DNA from: DATBQN01 sp963755825
GTDB lineage: Bacteria > Acidobacteriota > Thermoanaerobaculia > Multivoradales > UBA5704
Assembly: GCA_963755825.1 (NCBI GenBank)
Contig: CAVWLA010000003.1
Location: 1,612,001-1,676,000, forward strand
Length of the DNA stretch: 64,000 nucleotides
Reading direction: 5' to 3'
In this document: piece after piece, positions 36,390 to 44,657 of the stretch
Layout: the number at the start of each line of letters is the position of its first letter
Numbering within the stretch: position 1 is the stretch's first letter
Translations under genes and position numbers: made by a program
Notes under the pieces: generated by a model
The model's database searches: none
What the model saw: only the letters and a program-made list of their open reading frames with translations
Told to the model about the DNA's origin: nothing

Positions 36390-37658
36390 ATGCTCTCCCC
36401 CGACGAAGCATGGCGCCTGATTGACGCCCATCTCGCCCCCCTGCCGACCGAATCGGTCGCCCGCCGGGCGGCGGCGGGCCGGGTGCTGGCGCGGCCGCTC
36501 GCCGCCCGCGTCGACGTGCCGGCGGCGGACGTCTCGGCGATGGACGGCTACGCGGTCGGCGGCGAGGTGGCGCCGGGCGAGACGCGGCCGGTCGCCGCCA
36601 CCATCGCGGCCGGCGACGCTCCCGGCTTCGCGCTGCCGGCGGGCGCCGCGGCGCGCATCATGACCGGCGCCCCCGTCCCCGCCGGGGCGGACCGCGTGGT
36701 GCCGGTCGAGCTCACCGCCGACCCCGAGGCGGAGCGCGGCCTCGCCGCCGGCATCCTCGCCGGGCGCTCGCGCGACTCCGTCACCTTCCGCGCCGGCGTC
36801 GCGGCGGAGGAGAACCTGCGCCGGCGCGGCGAGATCCTCCGCCAGGGCGCCCCGCTGCTGCCGAGCGGCGCGGCGCTCTCGCCCGGCGCTCTGGCGCTCC
36901 TCGCCACCCACGGCTACGGCGAGCTGCCGGTCCACCGCGCACCGCGGGTGGCGATCCTCGCGACAGGAGACGAGGTGGTCCCCGCCGACCGCGAGCCGGG
37001 GAGCGGCCAGCTGCGCGACTCGCACACCGACTTCCTGCTCGCCGCCGGCGCCACCCTCGGCCTGCCGTTCGAGAGCCTGGGGATCGCGCCGGACCGCGAG
37101 GACGAGCTGACGGCGCTCGTCGACCGCGGTCTCGCCGCCGACGTCTTCCTCCTCTGCGGCGGCGTCTCGATGGGCGAGCACGACCTCGCCGAGGGGGTGC
37201 TGGCGCGCCTCGGCTGCCGGCTGCTCTTCGACGCGGTGGCGATCCAGCCGGGCAAGCCGCTGGTCTTCGGCGTCCACGTGCCGCGCTCGGGCGCCGCCGC
37301 CGGCCTGGTCTTCGGCCTGCCCGGCAACCCGGCCTCGGTGATGGTCGCCTTCTGGCTCTTCGTGCGCCCGGCGCTGCGCCGGCTGCTCGGCTTCGCGGAC
37401 GGCTTCTGGCGCGGCGGGCTCGCCGCCAGCCTCACCACCCGGCTCCCCGCCGGCCCGCCCTCCCGCGACCGCTTCATGCCGGCCCAGGTCGACCCCGGCA
37501 GCCCGCTGCCGACGGTCACCCCGTTCCCGCCCCACGGCTCCCACGACCTCGCCGCCTTCGGCCGCGGCAACGCGCTCCTCCGCCTCCGCGCCGGCGCGCC
37601 GGCGCGCGCCGCGGGCGACGAGTGCGAGGTAGACCTCCTAGGCGGCGGGATCGGCTGA
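36390..37658 (+). CDS. moeA: Molybdopterin molybdenumtransferase
   Basis: This 422-residue MoeA inserts molybdate into adenylylated molybdopterin, the last step of Moco synthesis. Seen: AMDGYAV (51-57), RIMTGAPVPAGADRVVPVE, TGDEVV, GQLRDSHTDFLLAA, LLCGGVSMGEHDL, IQPGKPLVFG and GLPGNPASVMVAF, in canonical order. The C-terminal domain IV is present. A -10-like TATAGC/TAGCAT lies at 36373-36380, leaving a leader of only a few nucleotides. No other Moco gene is nearby. Confidence 0.95.
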   Translation: MLSPDEAWRLIDAHLAPLPTESVARRAAAGRVLARPLAARVDVPAADVSAMDGYAVGGEVAPGETRPVAATIAAGDAPGFALPAGAAARIMTGAPVPAGADRVVPVELTADPEAERGLAAGILAGRSRDSVTFRAGVAAEENLRRRGEILRQGAPLLPSGAALSPGALALLATHGYGELPVHRAPRVAILATGDEVVPADREPGSGQLRDSHTDFLLAAGATLGLPFESLGIAPDREDELTALVDRGLAADVFLLCGGVSMGEHDLAEGVLARLGCRLLFDAVAIQPGKPLVFGVHVPRSGAAAGLVFGLPGNPASVMVAFWLFVRPALRRLLGFADGFWRGGLAASLTTRLPAGPPSRDRFMPAQVDPGSPLPTVTPFPPHGSHDLAAFGRGNALLRLRAGAPARAAGDECEVDLLGGGIG

Positions 37659-37662
37659 AGGG

Positions 37663-37697
37663 TTGACAAGGAAGCGATCCTTGCTAGAGTAAGGATC
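37663..37697 (+). promoter_or_regulatory. Promoter and palindromic operator of the toxin-antitoxin pair
   Basis: A perfect -35 TTGACA (37663-37668) is followed after 16 bp by -10 TAGAGT (37685-37690). The -10 lies in the centre of a perfect inverted repeat: GATCCTT (37676-37682), 8-bp spacer, AAGGATC (37691-37697). The ATG follows at once (37698), so transcription would start at or next to the start codon. This is an apt site for autorepression by the AbrB-type antitoxin. Confidence 0.65.
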
Positions 37698-37985
37698 ATG
37701 TCCAAGGTCACGAGCAAGCTCCAGGTGACGATCCCCAAGGCGCTGGCGGATCGCTATGGCATCCGACCCGGCGACGAGATCGAGTGGGAGGCCGCGGGCA
37801 CCTTCATCCGCGTGATCCCGCCGGGCGGCGGCCGTCGCCGGCTCGACGCCGCGGAGCGGCTGGGGATCTTCGACGCCGCGACGGCCAGGCAGCGCACACG
37901 GGAAGCGGAGCAGCCTCCGCCCGCGCCGGCGACCGACCGCGGCTGGACCCGCGAGGAGCTCTACACCCGTGGCGGCTCTGGTTGA
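37698..37985 (+). CDS. AbrB/SpoVT-type antitoxin
   Basis: The 95-residue protein opens with a swapped-hairpin AbrB DNA-binding domain: SKLQVTIPKALADRYGIRPGDEIEWE with FIRVIPPG. The C-terminal half (RLDAAERLGIFDAATARQ, then TDRGWTREELYTRG) is the flexible toxin-wrapping tail usual in VapB. It should neutralise the PIN toxin encoded next and repress its own promoter, which contains a palindrome. The toxin start overlaps by 17 nt, giving tight coupling. No SD is present apart from AAGGA, too close to the ATG, so a leaderless message is likely. Confidence 0.85.
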   Translation: MSKVTSKLQVTIPKALADRYGIRPGDEIEWEAAGTFIRVIPPGGGRRRLDAAERLGIFDAATARQRTREAEQPPPAPATDRGWTREELYTRGGSG

Positions 37986-38436
37986 CACCAACGTCCTCGT
38001 CTATCGCTACGACTCGCGCTTTCCGGAGAAGCAGCGCGCCGCCTTCGGGCTGCTGCGCTGGGGAGCCGAGGAGGGCTCGCTCGTCGTGCCGCACCAGGCG
38101 ATCGTCGAATTTGTGGCCGCCGCGACGCGCCCGCTCTGGCGCGGCGGTCACTCGCTCCTGACTCCCGCCGAGGCGCGCCGCGAGGCCGAGGAGATCCTCC
38201 TCACCTTTCCCGTCCTCTACCCCACCGATGAGGTCGTCCAAAACGCCCTGCGGGCCGCGGCGCTCTATCAGCTCTCCTGGTTCGATGCCCACCTCTGGGC
38301 CTACGCCGAGACGTTCGGCGTGCCCGAGCTTCTCTCCGAGGACTTCGAGCACGGCCGGATCTACGGCAGCGTGCGCGTCATCAACCCCTTCCTCGCCGCC
38401 GAGTCCGTCCACGAGAGCCCTGCGAGATACGGCTGA
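37969..38436 (+). CDS. PIN-domain ribonuclease toxin (VapC-like)
   Basis: This 155-residue PIN domain protein has the metal-binding acids of the family: ALVDTNVLVYRYD (Asp6 and Asp15), a Glu in VVPHQAIVEFV, YQLSWFDAHLWAYAE (Asp near 105), and LSEDFEHG. VapC-type toxins cleave tRNA or rRNA. Start GTG 37969 has GAGGAG (37953-37958) about 10 nt upstream, inside the antitoxin gene. A strong hairpin follows downstream. Confidence 0.87.
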   Translation: MAALVDTNVLVYRYDSRFPEKQRAAFGLLRWGAEEGSLVVPHQAIVEFVAAATRPLWRGGHSLLTPAEARREAEEILLTFPVLYPTDEVVQNALRAAALYQLSWFDAHLWAYAETFGVPELLSEDFEHGRIYGSVRVINPFLAAESVHESPARYG

Positions 38437-38485
38437 GCCGAGGCGCGCATCGACTGCCCAAGGCCTCTGCGGGGAAAGAAGAGAT

Positions 38486-38514
38486 CCCGCCGGACGCCCA
38501 GTGCGCCCGGCGGG
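38486..38514. terminator. Bidirectional hairpin between the PIN toxin and MFS genes
   Basis: Arms CCCGCCGG (38486-38493) and CCGGCGGG (38507-38514), with further pairing inside. On the minus strand a pyrimidine-rich stretch with several T follows, so it is a fair terminator for the MFS gene. A short ATCGATG/ATCGAT repeat lies beside it (38521-38534). Confidence 0.6.
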
Positions 38515-38548
38515 GTGAATGATCGATGATCGATTCTAGAGAGCCGGC

Positions 38549-40183
38549 CTAGCTGGCGGCGGGGGTCTCGTCGAAGAGGGACTTGTTCTTCGTCTCGCGG
38601 AGGAAGAGCGCGCCGACGACGACGGTCAGCGCCGCCACCCAGATCGGATACCAGAGGCCGTAGTAGATGTTGCCGTGGGTGGCCACCAGCGCGGTGGCGA
38701 GGAGCGGCAGCATGCCGCCGAACCAGCCGTTGCCGATGTGGTACGGCAGCGACATCGAGGTGTAGCGGATCTGGGTGGGGAAGAGCTCGACCAGGAAGGC
38801 GGCGATCGGGCCGTAGACCATGGTGACGTAGAGCACCATGAGCCAGAGGATCAACCCCGCCATCATGTAGTCGATCCGCGCCGGGTCCGGCGCGGCCGGG
38901 TACTTCTCCGCCTTGAGGGCGTCCTTGAACTTCGCTTCGTCCCAGCCGGTGAGCTGGGTGGCGCCGATCTGCGTCGTCACCGGCTGGCCCGCCGCCGCGT
39001 CGGCCGAGCTGAAGGAGAGGCCCGCCTTGGTGAGGAAGTCCTTCACCCGATCGCAGTCGCTGTAGTGGGTCTTCGGCCCCGGGAAGACGTGGAACTGGCA
39101 CTCCGAGGCGGTGACGGTGATCGGATGGCTCTGCTGGAACTCCTCGAGCCCGGGGTTGATCGCATGGGTGAGGCCGTGGAACAGCGGGAAGTAGGTCAGC
39201 GCCGCCAGCAGACAGCCGGCGAGGATGATCTTCACCCGGCCGATGCGGTCCGAGAGCCAGCCGAAGAAGACGAAGAACGGCGTGCCGACGAGGAGCGCGA
39301 TGGCGAGCAGCTCGTAGGCGGGCAGCCAGCCGAGCTTGAGGGTGATGGTGAGGAAGAAGAGGGCGTAGAACTGCCCGGTGTACCAGACGACGCCCTGGCC
39401 GGCGGCGGCGCCGAAGAGGGCGAGCAGCACGTACTTGTTGTTCGGATAGCGCAGGAAGCTGTCGCGCAGCGGCGACTTCGAGCCCTTGCCCTGCGCCTTC
39501 ATGCGCTGGAAGACCGGCGACTCGTTGAGCTTCATCCGCATGTAGAGCGAGAAGAGGAGGAGGACGAAGGAGACCAGGAACGGCACGCGCCAGCCCCAGT
39601 CCTTGAAGGCATCCTCCTGGAAGTAGTGCCGGCAGAGGCCGATCACCAGGAGAGAGAGGAAGAAGCCGACCGTGGCGGTGGTCTGGATCCAGCTCGTGGC
39701 ATAGCCGCGCTGCTTCTCCGGCGCGTTCTCCGCCACGTACGTTGCGGCGCCGCCGTACTCGCCGCCGAGCGCCAGGCCCTGCAGACAGCGGAGCGTTACC
39801 AGGAGGATCGGCGCCAGGACGCCGATCGTCGCGTAGGAAGGCAGGCAGCCGACCAGCACCGTCGAGAGGCCCATCACCACGATGGTGATCATGAAGGTGT
39901 GCTTGCGGCCCACCAGGTCGCCCAGCCGGCCGAAGAAGAGGGCGCCGAACGGCCGCACCAGGAAGCCGGCGGCGTAGGTGGCGAAGGCGGCGAGGAGCGC
40001 CGCCGTGTCGTTGCCCTTGGGGAAGAACAGCGAGGCGAAGAAGGGCGCCAGCGTGGCGTAGAGATAGAAGTCATACCATTCGAAGACGGTGCCGAGCGAG
40101 GAGGCGAAGATGACCCTGCGCTCCTCCTCGCGCGACACCAGCCGGCCTGCCGCATCACCACCCGAGGCAGTCGCAACACTCAT
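38549..40183 (-). CDS. MFS transporter (metabolite:H+ symporter type) with large periplasmic insert
   Basis: The 544-residue protein is a 12-helix major facilitator of the MHS/ProP/ShiA type: ASSLGTVFEWYDFYLYATLAPFF, RPFGALFFGRLGDLVGRK, GLALGGEYGGAATYVAENAP and LSDRIGRVK, all conserved. Between the helices near 310 and 430 there is an insertion of about 90 residues with two cysteines (ASECQFHVF...HYSDCDRV) and KFKDALKAEKYP, longer than in E. coli ProP. Family substrates are organic acids, osmolytes or shikimate. It lies 36 bp after a porin gene on the same strand; together they may take up one solute through both membranes (inference). Confidence 0.88.
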   Translation of the reverse strand: MSVATASGGDAAGRLVSREEERRVIFASSLGTVFEWYDFYLYATLAPFFASLFFPKGNDTAALLAAFATYAAGFLVRPFGALFFGRLGDLVGRKHTFMITIVVMGLSTVLVGCLPSYATIGVLAPILLVTLRCLQGLALGGEYGGAATYVAENAPEKQRGYATSWIQTTATVGFFLSLLVIGLCRHYFQEDAFKDWGWRVPFLVSFVLLLFSLYMRMKLNESPVFQRMKAQGKGSKSPLRDSFLRYPNNKYVLLALFGAAAGQGVVWYTGQFYALFFLTITLKLGWLPAYELLAIALLVGTPFFVFFGWLSDRIGRVKIILAGCLLAALTYFPLFHGLTHAINPGLEEFQQSHPITVTASECQFHVFPGPKTHYSDCDRVKDFLTKAGLSFSSADAAAGQPVTTQIGATQLTGWDEAKFKDALKAEKYPAAPDPARIDYMMAGLILWLMVLYVTMVYGPIAAFLVELFPTQIRYTSMSLPYHIGNGWFGGMLPLLATALVATHGNIYYGLWYPIWVAALTVVVGALFLRETKNKSLFDETPAAS

Positions 40184-40219
40184 GCGAGATCCCCCTTTCG
40201 ATTGGGGTAACGCCGTGCG

Positions 40220-41314
40220 TTAGAACTGGAAGACCTGGTACTGCACGAGGTACTGGTTGCGCTTCGGCGCCGCGTCCTTGTCGATCTTGGTGTAGCCGAG
40301 CTTGATGTTCTGGTTGTGGCCGCCGAAGAAGAAGGCGAGGCCCAGCTGGGTGCGCTTCTCGTCGGCGAGCGCGGGGTTGTCGAGGTCGTTCCGCATGAAC
40401 TGCAGGTAGGGCTGCAGGCGCGGGCCGTGGATGTAGTAGCCGACCTCGGCGAGGGTGTTCTTCTGCTTCGGCAGGCCGGCCACGAAGCCCTCGCCGTCGA
40501 GGGTCTGGTAGTCGACCTGCACCGTGATGCCGTCGCCGCCGGCGATCGGCTGCTCCCAGTAGACGTCGCCCGAGTAGGCCTTGTAGTCCTTCTGCACGTC
40601 GAAGCTGCCGCCGATGCCGAGCGTCTTCGACTTGCCGAGGCCGGTGCCGCGGTAGAAGAAGCCGGTCTCGGCGCCCCACGCCCAGTAGGTGAGGCGGCCG
40701 GCGACGCGGAAGGGGTCGACCGAGCCGGGTCCGCGGTAGCCCTGGAAGAGGCCGGCGCGGTACTCGATGTGATCGTCGCCCAGGTAGCCGCGCGCCTCGG
40801 CGCCGTAGTCCCGGCCGGTGCGCGCGGTCAGCGGCGTGCTCTCGTTGAAGCTGTAGGCGCCGTAGTCGATGGCGAGCAGGCTCGCCGCCGACTGCGTGTG
40901 GTTGTAGGTGCTCGGCGTCAGCATGAGGCCGGCGTCGATCATGAACGCCTTGTTGAAGCTATAGGTGAGCGTGGCGTCCTGGATGAAGGTGTCGATGTTG
41001 TTCTTGGTGCCGTCGGCGTTGCCCTTGCCGAGGTTCGGGTTGTCGGTGTCGACGAAGATCGACAGCTTGTCGGAGAGCTTGAAGCCGCCGAGCAGGCGCA
41101 GGCGGCGGAAGAAGATGTTGTCGCCGGCGTGCGTCGCGGCGGCATTGTCGAGGCTCTCGAACTGGACCTGGCTCAGGATGCCGAGCTTGAGAGACATCTG
41201 GCCATCGGCGGAGGACCACTGCAGCTGCGCCGCAGCCGGCTGCGCGGCGAGCCCATAGAAGAGGACGGCGCCGCAGGCCGCCTGCATCATCGATCGCTTC
41301 CAGCTTCCGTTCAT
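40220..41314 (-). CDS. Phosphate-selective porin (OprO/OprP-like)
   Basis: This 364-residue outer-membrane protein has a signal peptide (ending AQPAAAQ) and a 16-strand-like barrel pattern with alternating hydrophobic residues. Segments typical of the porin O/P family are GILSQVQFESL, NIFFRRLRLLGGFKLSDKLSIFVDTD, IQDATLTYSF, FMIDAGLMLTP and the C-terminal NQYLVQYQVFQF ending in Phe. The name reflects the family; the solute is unknown. ATG 41314 has GAGGAG about 10 nt upstream. It is followed by the MFS gene. Confidence 0.85.
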   Translation of the reverse strand: MNGSWKRSMMQAACGAVLFYGLAAQPAAAQLQWSSADGQMSLKLGILSQVQFESLDNAAATHAGDNIFFRRLRLLGGFKLSDKLSIFVDTDNPNLGKGNADGTKNNIDTFIQDATLTYSFNKAFMIDAGLMLTPSTYNHTQSAASLLAIDYGAYSFNESTPLTARTGRDYGAEARGYLGDDHIEYRAGLFQGYRGPGSVDPFRVAGRLTYWAWGAETGFFYRGTGLGKSKTLGIGGSFDVQKDYKAYSGDVYWEQPIAGGDGITVQVDYQTLDGEGFVAGLPKQKNTLAEVGYYIHGPRLQPYLQFMRNDLDNPALADEKRTQLGLAFFFGGHNQNIKLGYTKIDKDAAPKRNQYLVQYQVFQF

Positions 41315-41643
41315 CACGAGTCCACTCCTCTGCCCAGGGGGGCGAAAAAGGTGCTGCACGGGTGATCCCACGGCGAGCGCCCCGCGCGGCGTCGCCCAAA
41401 ACAGCGCCAGATCAGGGGATTTGCAGCGATGTCCGGGCGGCCAGCCAGGCGGCCGATCCGGTTGATCGCGGCGAGATATTTCAGCGTCTGGGGACCTTCG
41501 GCCGGGAGCCGCCGCGAGCGGGCGGATGAGGGAACACCAGCGGACAGCGGCTTCGATGCGCGGCACCGTCCTACCCCTCCGGCCAGCAGAAAAACGAAAC
41601 TTGCGCCAGATCATACTCGCGCCCGGCCCGGGAGCAAGGGGTC
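41315..41643. other. Divergent intergenic region between porin and argR
   Basis: This gene-free stretch of about 330 bp separates the porin-MFS pair from the arginine operon and must hold the porin promoter. I see no repeat or RNA structure, only a locally AT-richer patch near 41465-41480 and a long stretch of mixed GC. Confidence 0.4.
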
Positions 41644-41681
41644 TTGACTGTTTATGCACGATGCGCAGTAGAATGCGCATT
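41644..41681 (+). promoter_or_regulatory. argR promoter with ARG-box-like palindromes
   Basis: TTGACT (41644-41649) and TAGAAT (41669-41674) are a -35/-10 pair, though with a long 19-bp spacer. Overlapping the -10 are TTATGCACGATGCGCA and the perfect 10-bp palindrome AATGCGCATT (41672-41681), which resemble tandem ARG boxes. ArgR probably represses its own operon here. Confidence 0.5.
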
Positions 41682-41701
41682 GTTTCGCGAGAGAACCTCC
41701 C

Positions 41702-42172
41702 ATGCCGACCGACCACGAACAGCGCGACGCCCGCCAGCGGGAGATCCTCGCGATCCTCGCCAGCGCCCGCGTCACCTCGCAGCTCGAGCTCGTCGAGGGG
41801 CTGAAGGCGCGGGGGATCGCCGCCACGCAGTCTTCGGTCAGCCGCGACCTGCGCGACTTGGGGGTCGCCTGGATGGGCGGCCGCTACGCGCTGCCGCCCA
41901 CCCCGGCGGCCCGCGGCGGCGAGCGGAGCGACCCGGCGGTCGCCGAGATCGCCCCGTTCCTGCGCGCCGTGAAGCCGGCCGGCCCCCATCTCACCGTCGT
42001 CCTGACCGGCGCCGGCGCGGCGCAGAGCGTCGGCCTCGCCATCGACCGCGCCGGCTGGGCCGAGGTGGTGGGGACGATGGCCGGCGACGACACCGTCTTC
42101 GTGGCGACGGCCTCCGCCCGCCACCAGCAGCGACTGATCCAGAGGCTCGAGAGCTTCCTCGAAGCGAGGTGA
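41702..42172 (+). CDS. argR: Arginine repressor ArgR
   Basis: The 156-residue protein has the ArgR winged helix (RQREILAILASARVTSQLELVEGLKARGIAATQSSVSRDLRDLG in pieces, residues 12-56) and the arginine-binding oligomerisation domain. The latter includes TGAGAAQSVGLAIDRAGWAEVVGTMAGDDTVFVAT, with the GT-AGDDT motif that binds L-arginine. It is the first gene of the arginine operon and should report arginine levels to the operator overlapping its promoter. ATG 41702 is 20-odd bp after the palindrome. argG starts 5 bp after its stop. Confidence 0.95.
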   Translation: MPTDHEQRDARQREILAILASARVTSQLELVEGLKARGIAATQSSVSRDLRDLGVAWMGGRYALPPTPAARGGERSDPAVAEIAPFLRAVKPAGPHLTVVLTGAGAAQSVGLAIDRAGWAEVVGTMAGDDTVFVATASARHQQRLIQRLESFLEAR

Positions 42173-42177
42173 CCGCC

Positions 42178-43518
42178 ATGCACGAGCTCCCCTCCCCCCC
42201 CGCACCCGCTCTCGCTCTCGCTCCAGAGCCGATCGTGCTCGCCTTCTCGGGCGGCCTCGACACCTCCTACTGCATCCCCTGGCTGGCGGAGACTTACGGC
42301 CGGCCGGTGGTGACAGTGACCGTCGACACCGGCGGCATCGACGCCGCCGCCGCGGACGCCCTCGCGGCGCGCTCGCGCGCCCTCGGCGCCGCCGACCACC
42401 TGCTGATCGACGCGCGCGACGACTTCTTCGACCGCGTGCTGCGGCCGCTCGTCATGGGCAACGTCCGCCGCGGCCAGGTCTACCCGCTCTGCGTCGGCGC
42501 CGAGCGGCTCATCCAGGCGCAGGAGGTGGCGCGCGCCGCCCTGCGCCTGGGCAGCTCCTCGGTCGCCCACGGCTGCACCGCGGCCGGCAACGACCAGGTG
42601 CGCTTCGAGGTCGCCCTGCGCACCCTCGCGCCGCAGCTCGAGATCCTCGCCCCGGTGCGCGACGCGCCGCGGCCGCGCGCCGAGCAGGTGGCCTACCTCA
42701 CCGAGCGCGGCCTGCCGGTGCCGGCGGCGGGCGCCGCCTACTCGATCAACCGCGGCCTCTGGGGGGTGACCATCGGCGGCCGCGAGACGCTCGACACCGT
42801 CGCCGCCATCCCGGAGTCCGCCTGGGTGCTCACCCGCGGCGCCTTCGACCAGCCGCTGCCGCCGGCGCGCCACGCCCTCGCCTTCGTGCGCGGCGTGCCG
42901 ACCGCCTGGGACGGCGAGGAGCTGGCGCCGGTGGCCCTCATCGAGCGGGTGGAGGCGGCGGCGCAGGGCTTCGGCATCGGCCGCGGCATCCACCTGGGCG
43001 ACACCATCCTGGGGATCAAGGGGCGCGTCGCCTTCGAGGCGCCGGCGGCCGAGGTGCTGCTCTCCGCCCACCGCGAGCTCGAGAAGCTGACCCTCACCGG
43101 CCGCCAGGCGCGGGTCAAAGAGATGGTCGCCGCCGTCTACGGCGACCTCGTCCACGAGGGGCAGAGCCTCGACCCCGCCTGCCGCGACATCGAGGCGCTC
43201 CTCGTCTCCTCGCAGGAGCGGGTGACCGGCGAGGTCTACCTCCTCTTCCGCCCCGGCCAGGTGTTCGTCGAGGGCGTCGCCTCGCCGCACTCGCTGCGCG
43301 ACGCCTCGCGCGGCGTCTACGGCGAGGCGGCCGGCGAGTGGACGGCGGCCGACGCGCGCGGCTTCTCCCGCATCGCCGCCCTCCCCGCCATGCTCCACGC
43401 GCGCATGGCCGCGCCAGCGGCCATCCCCGAATCGACCGCGCCGGCGGCGGTCCAGGCAGGTGCGGCGGCGGGCGCTGCACAGCTGGCGGCGCAGAGCGCC
43501 GGCGGAGGCGGCCGGTGA
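42178..43518 (+). CDS. argG: Argininosuccinate synthase
   Basis: The 446-residue enzyme joins citrulline and aspartate with ATP. It has the PP-loop AFSGGLDTSY (22-31), GNVRRGQVYPLCVG, VAHGCTAAGNDQVRFE (citrulline/aspartate site) and the SINRGLWG motif. It belongs to the shorter, divergent ArgG type seen with acetylcitrulline pathways (Bacteroidetes, Xanthomonas). The last about 35 residues are an Ala-rich tail. ATG 42178 lies just before the conserved core; an upstream in-frame extension overlaps argR. The stop overlaps the next start (GTGA). Confidence 0.93.
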   Translation: MHELPSPPAPALALAPEPIVLAFSGGLDTSYCIPWLAETYGRPVVTVTVDTGGIDAAAADALAARSRALGAADHLLIDARDDFFDRVLRPLVMGNVRRGQVYPLCVGAERLIQAQEVARAALRLGSSSVAHGCTAAGNDQVRFEVALRTLAPQLEILAPVRDAPRPRAEQVAYLTERGLPVPAAGAAYSINRGLWGVTIGGRETLDTVAAIPESAWVLTRGAFDQPLPPARHALAFVRGVPTAWDGEELAPVALIERVEAAAQGFGIGRGIHLGDTILGIKGRVAFEAPAAEVLLSAHRELEKLTLTGRQARVKEMVAAVYGDLVHEGQSLDPACRDIEALLVSSQERVTGEVYLLFRPGQVFVEGVASPHSLRDASRGVYGEAAGEWTAADARGFSRIAALPAMLHARMAAPAAIPESTAPAAVQAGAAAGAAQLAAQSAGGGGR

Positions 43519-44657
43519 AGCCCGTCCTGCTCGACAAGATCGCCTCGGTGACCCGCGCCTGCAAGCTCAAGCGCGAGGTGCGGGTCGCCGCCGAGATCCC
43601 CTGCGAGGAGGGGGTCGTCGTCGCGGTGCGGGTGAGGAACGACAAGTCGACCTACAGCCAGCTCGAGCTGCCCAGCGGCCGCATGGCGCAGATCAAACGC
43701 GGCGACCTCATCGCCGGCGCCCTCGGCCACCGCAAGGCGCTCTTCGGCTACTCCGGCCACCTCCCCGAGCGCCTCGCCCCCGGCGACACCATCCATCTGC
43801 TCAACATGGGCGGCGTGCTGGGGATCTGCGACTCGATCAACCCCGACCTCGGGCCGCCGTTCGAGTGCGAGGTGCTGGGCGCCGTCCTCCACTTCCCGCA
43901 CCTCGGCGAGCGCTGGGGGGAGCCGGCGCGCATCGGCGACGGCTCGCTCCTGGCGCTCGACGACGCCGCGCCGCTCGATCTCGGCGGTAGCGCTGGGGGC
44001 GGCACGGCGCCGGTGCCGGTCGTCGCCCTCGTCGGCTCGTGCATGAACTGCGGCAAGACCGCCGCCGCCTGCGCCCTCGTCCGCCACCTCAGCCACGACG
44101 GCTGGACGATCGACGGCCTCAAGGCGACCGGCGTGTCGCTGCGCCGCGACGTCCTGGCGATGGAGGACTCGGGGGCGCGGAGCACGGCGCTCTTCACCGA
44201 CCTGGGGGTGGTCTCGACGACGCCCAAGAACGCGCCGGCGATCACCCGCACCCTCCTCGGCCGCCTCGCCGGCGGTCTCGCGGGCCGCCCGGACGCTATC
44301 GTCGCCGAGCTCGGCGACGGCCTCCTCGGCGCCTACGGCGTGGCGGCGATCCTCGAGGACAGCGCTCTCCGCGCCGCCTTCACCGCCGTCGTCCTGGCGG
44401 CGAACGATCCCGTCGCCGCCTGGGGCGGCGTCAAGCTCCTCGCCGAGAATTTCGGCATCGTGCCGGCGGCGATCACCGGCCCGGCGACCGACAACCTCGT
44501 CGGCACCCAGATCATCGAGGAGACGCTGGGGATCCCGGCGATCAACGCGCGCACCGAGGGCGGGCGGCTGGCGCGGCGGGTGGCGGAGCGCCTCGGCCTC
44601 GCGGCGCCGGCGGCGGCCGAGACGGCCGAGCAGACCTCGCGGGCGGCGCTGCCGTGA
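43515..44657 (+). CDS. P-loop protein of unknown function inside the arginine operon (possibly DUF1611/BioD-like)
   Basis: The 380-residue protein has two parts. Residues 1-150 are a beta-rich domain (SGRMAQIKRGDLIAGALGHRK, PGDTIHLLNMGGVLGICDS). Residues 165-370 are a P-loop domain with VGSCMNCGKTAAACALV (G174 to T182), LKATGVSLRRDV, AELGDGLLGAYGVAAILED and LGIPAINARTEGG. The layout recalls DUF1611 C-terminal and dethiobiotin-synthetase-like folds, but I am not sure of the family. GTG 43515 overlaps the argG stop and its own stop overlaps argC (both GTGA), so it is made in step with the arginine enzymes. No N-acetylglutamate synthase is visible in the operon; this gene is the only unexplained member and so a candidate for the missing step. 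That is inference. Confidence 0.6.
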   Translation: MKPVLLDKIASVTRACKLKREVRVAAEIPCEEGVVVAVRVRNDKSTYSQLELPSGRMAQIKRGDLIAGALGHRKALFGYSGHLPERLAPGDTIHLLNMGGVLGICDSINPDLGPPFECEVLGAVLHFPHLGERWGEPARIGDGSLLALDDAAPLDLGGSAGGGTAPVPVVALVGSCMNCGKTAAACALVRHLSHDGWTIDGLKATGVSLRRDVLAMEDSGARSTALFTDLGVVSTTPKNAPAITRTLLGRLAGGLAGRPDAIVAELGDGLLGAYGVAAILEDSALRAAFTAVVLAANDPVAAWGGVKLLAENFGIVPAAITGPATDNLVGTQIIEETLGIPAINARTEGGRLARRVAERLGLAAPAAAETAEQTSRAALP

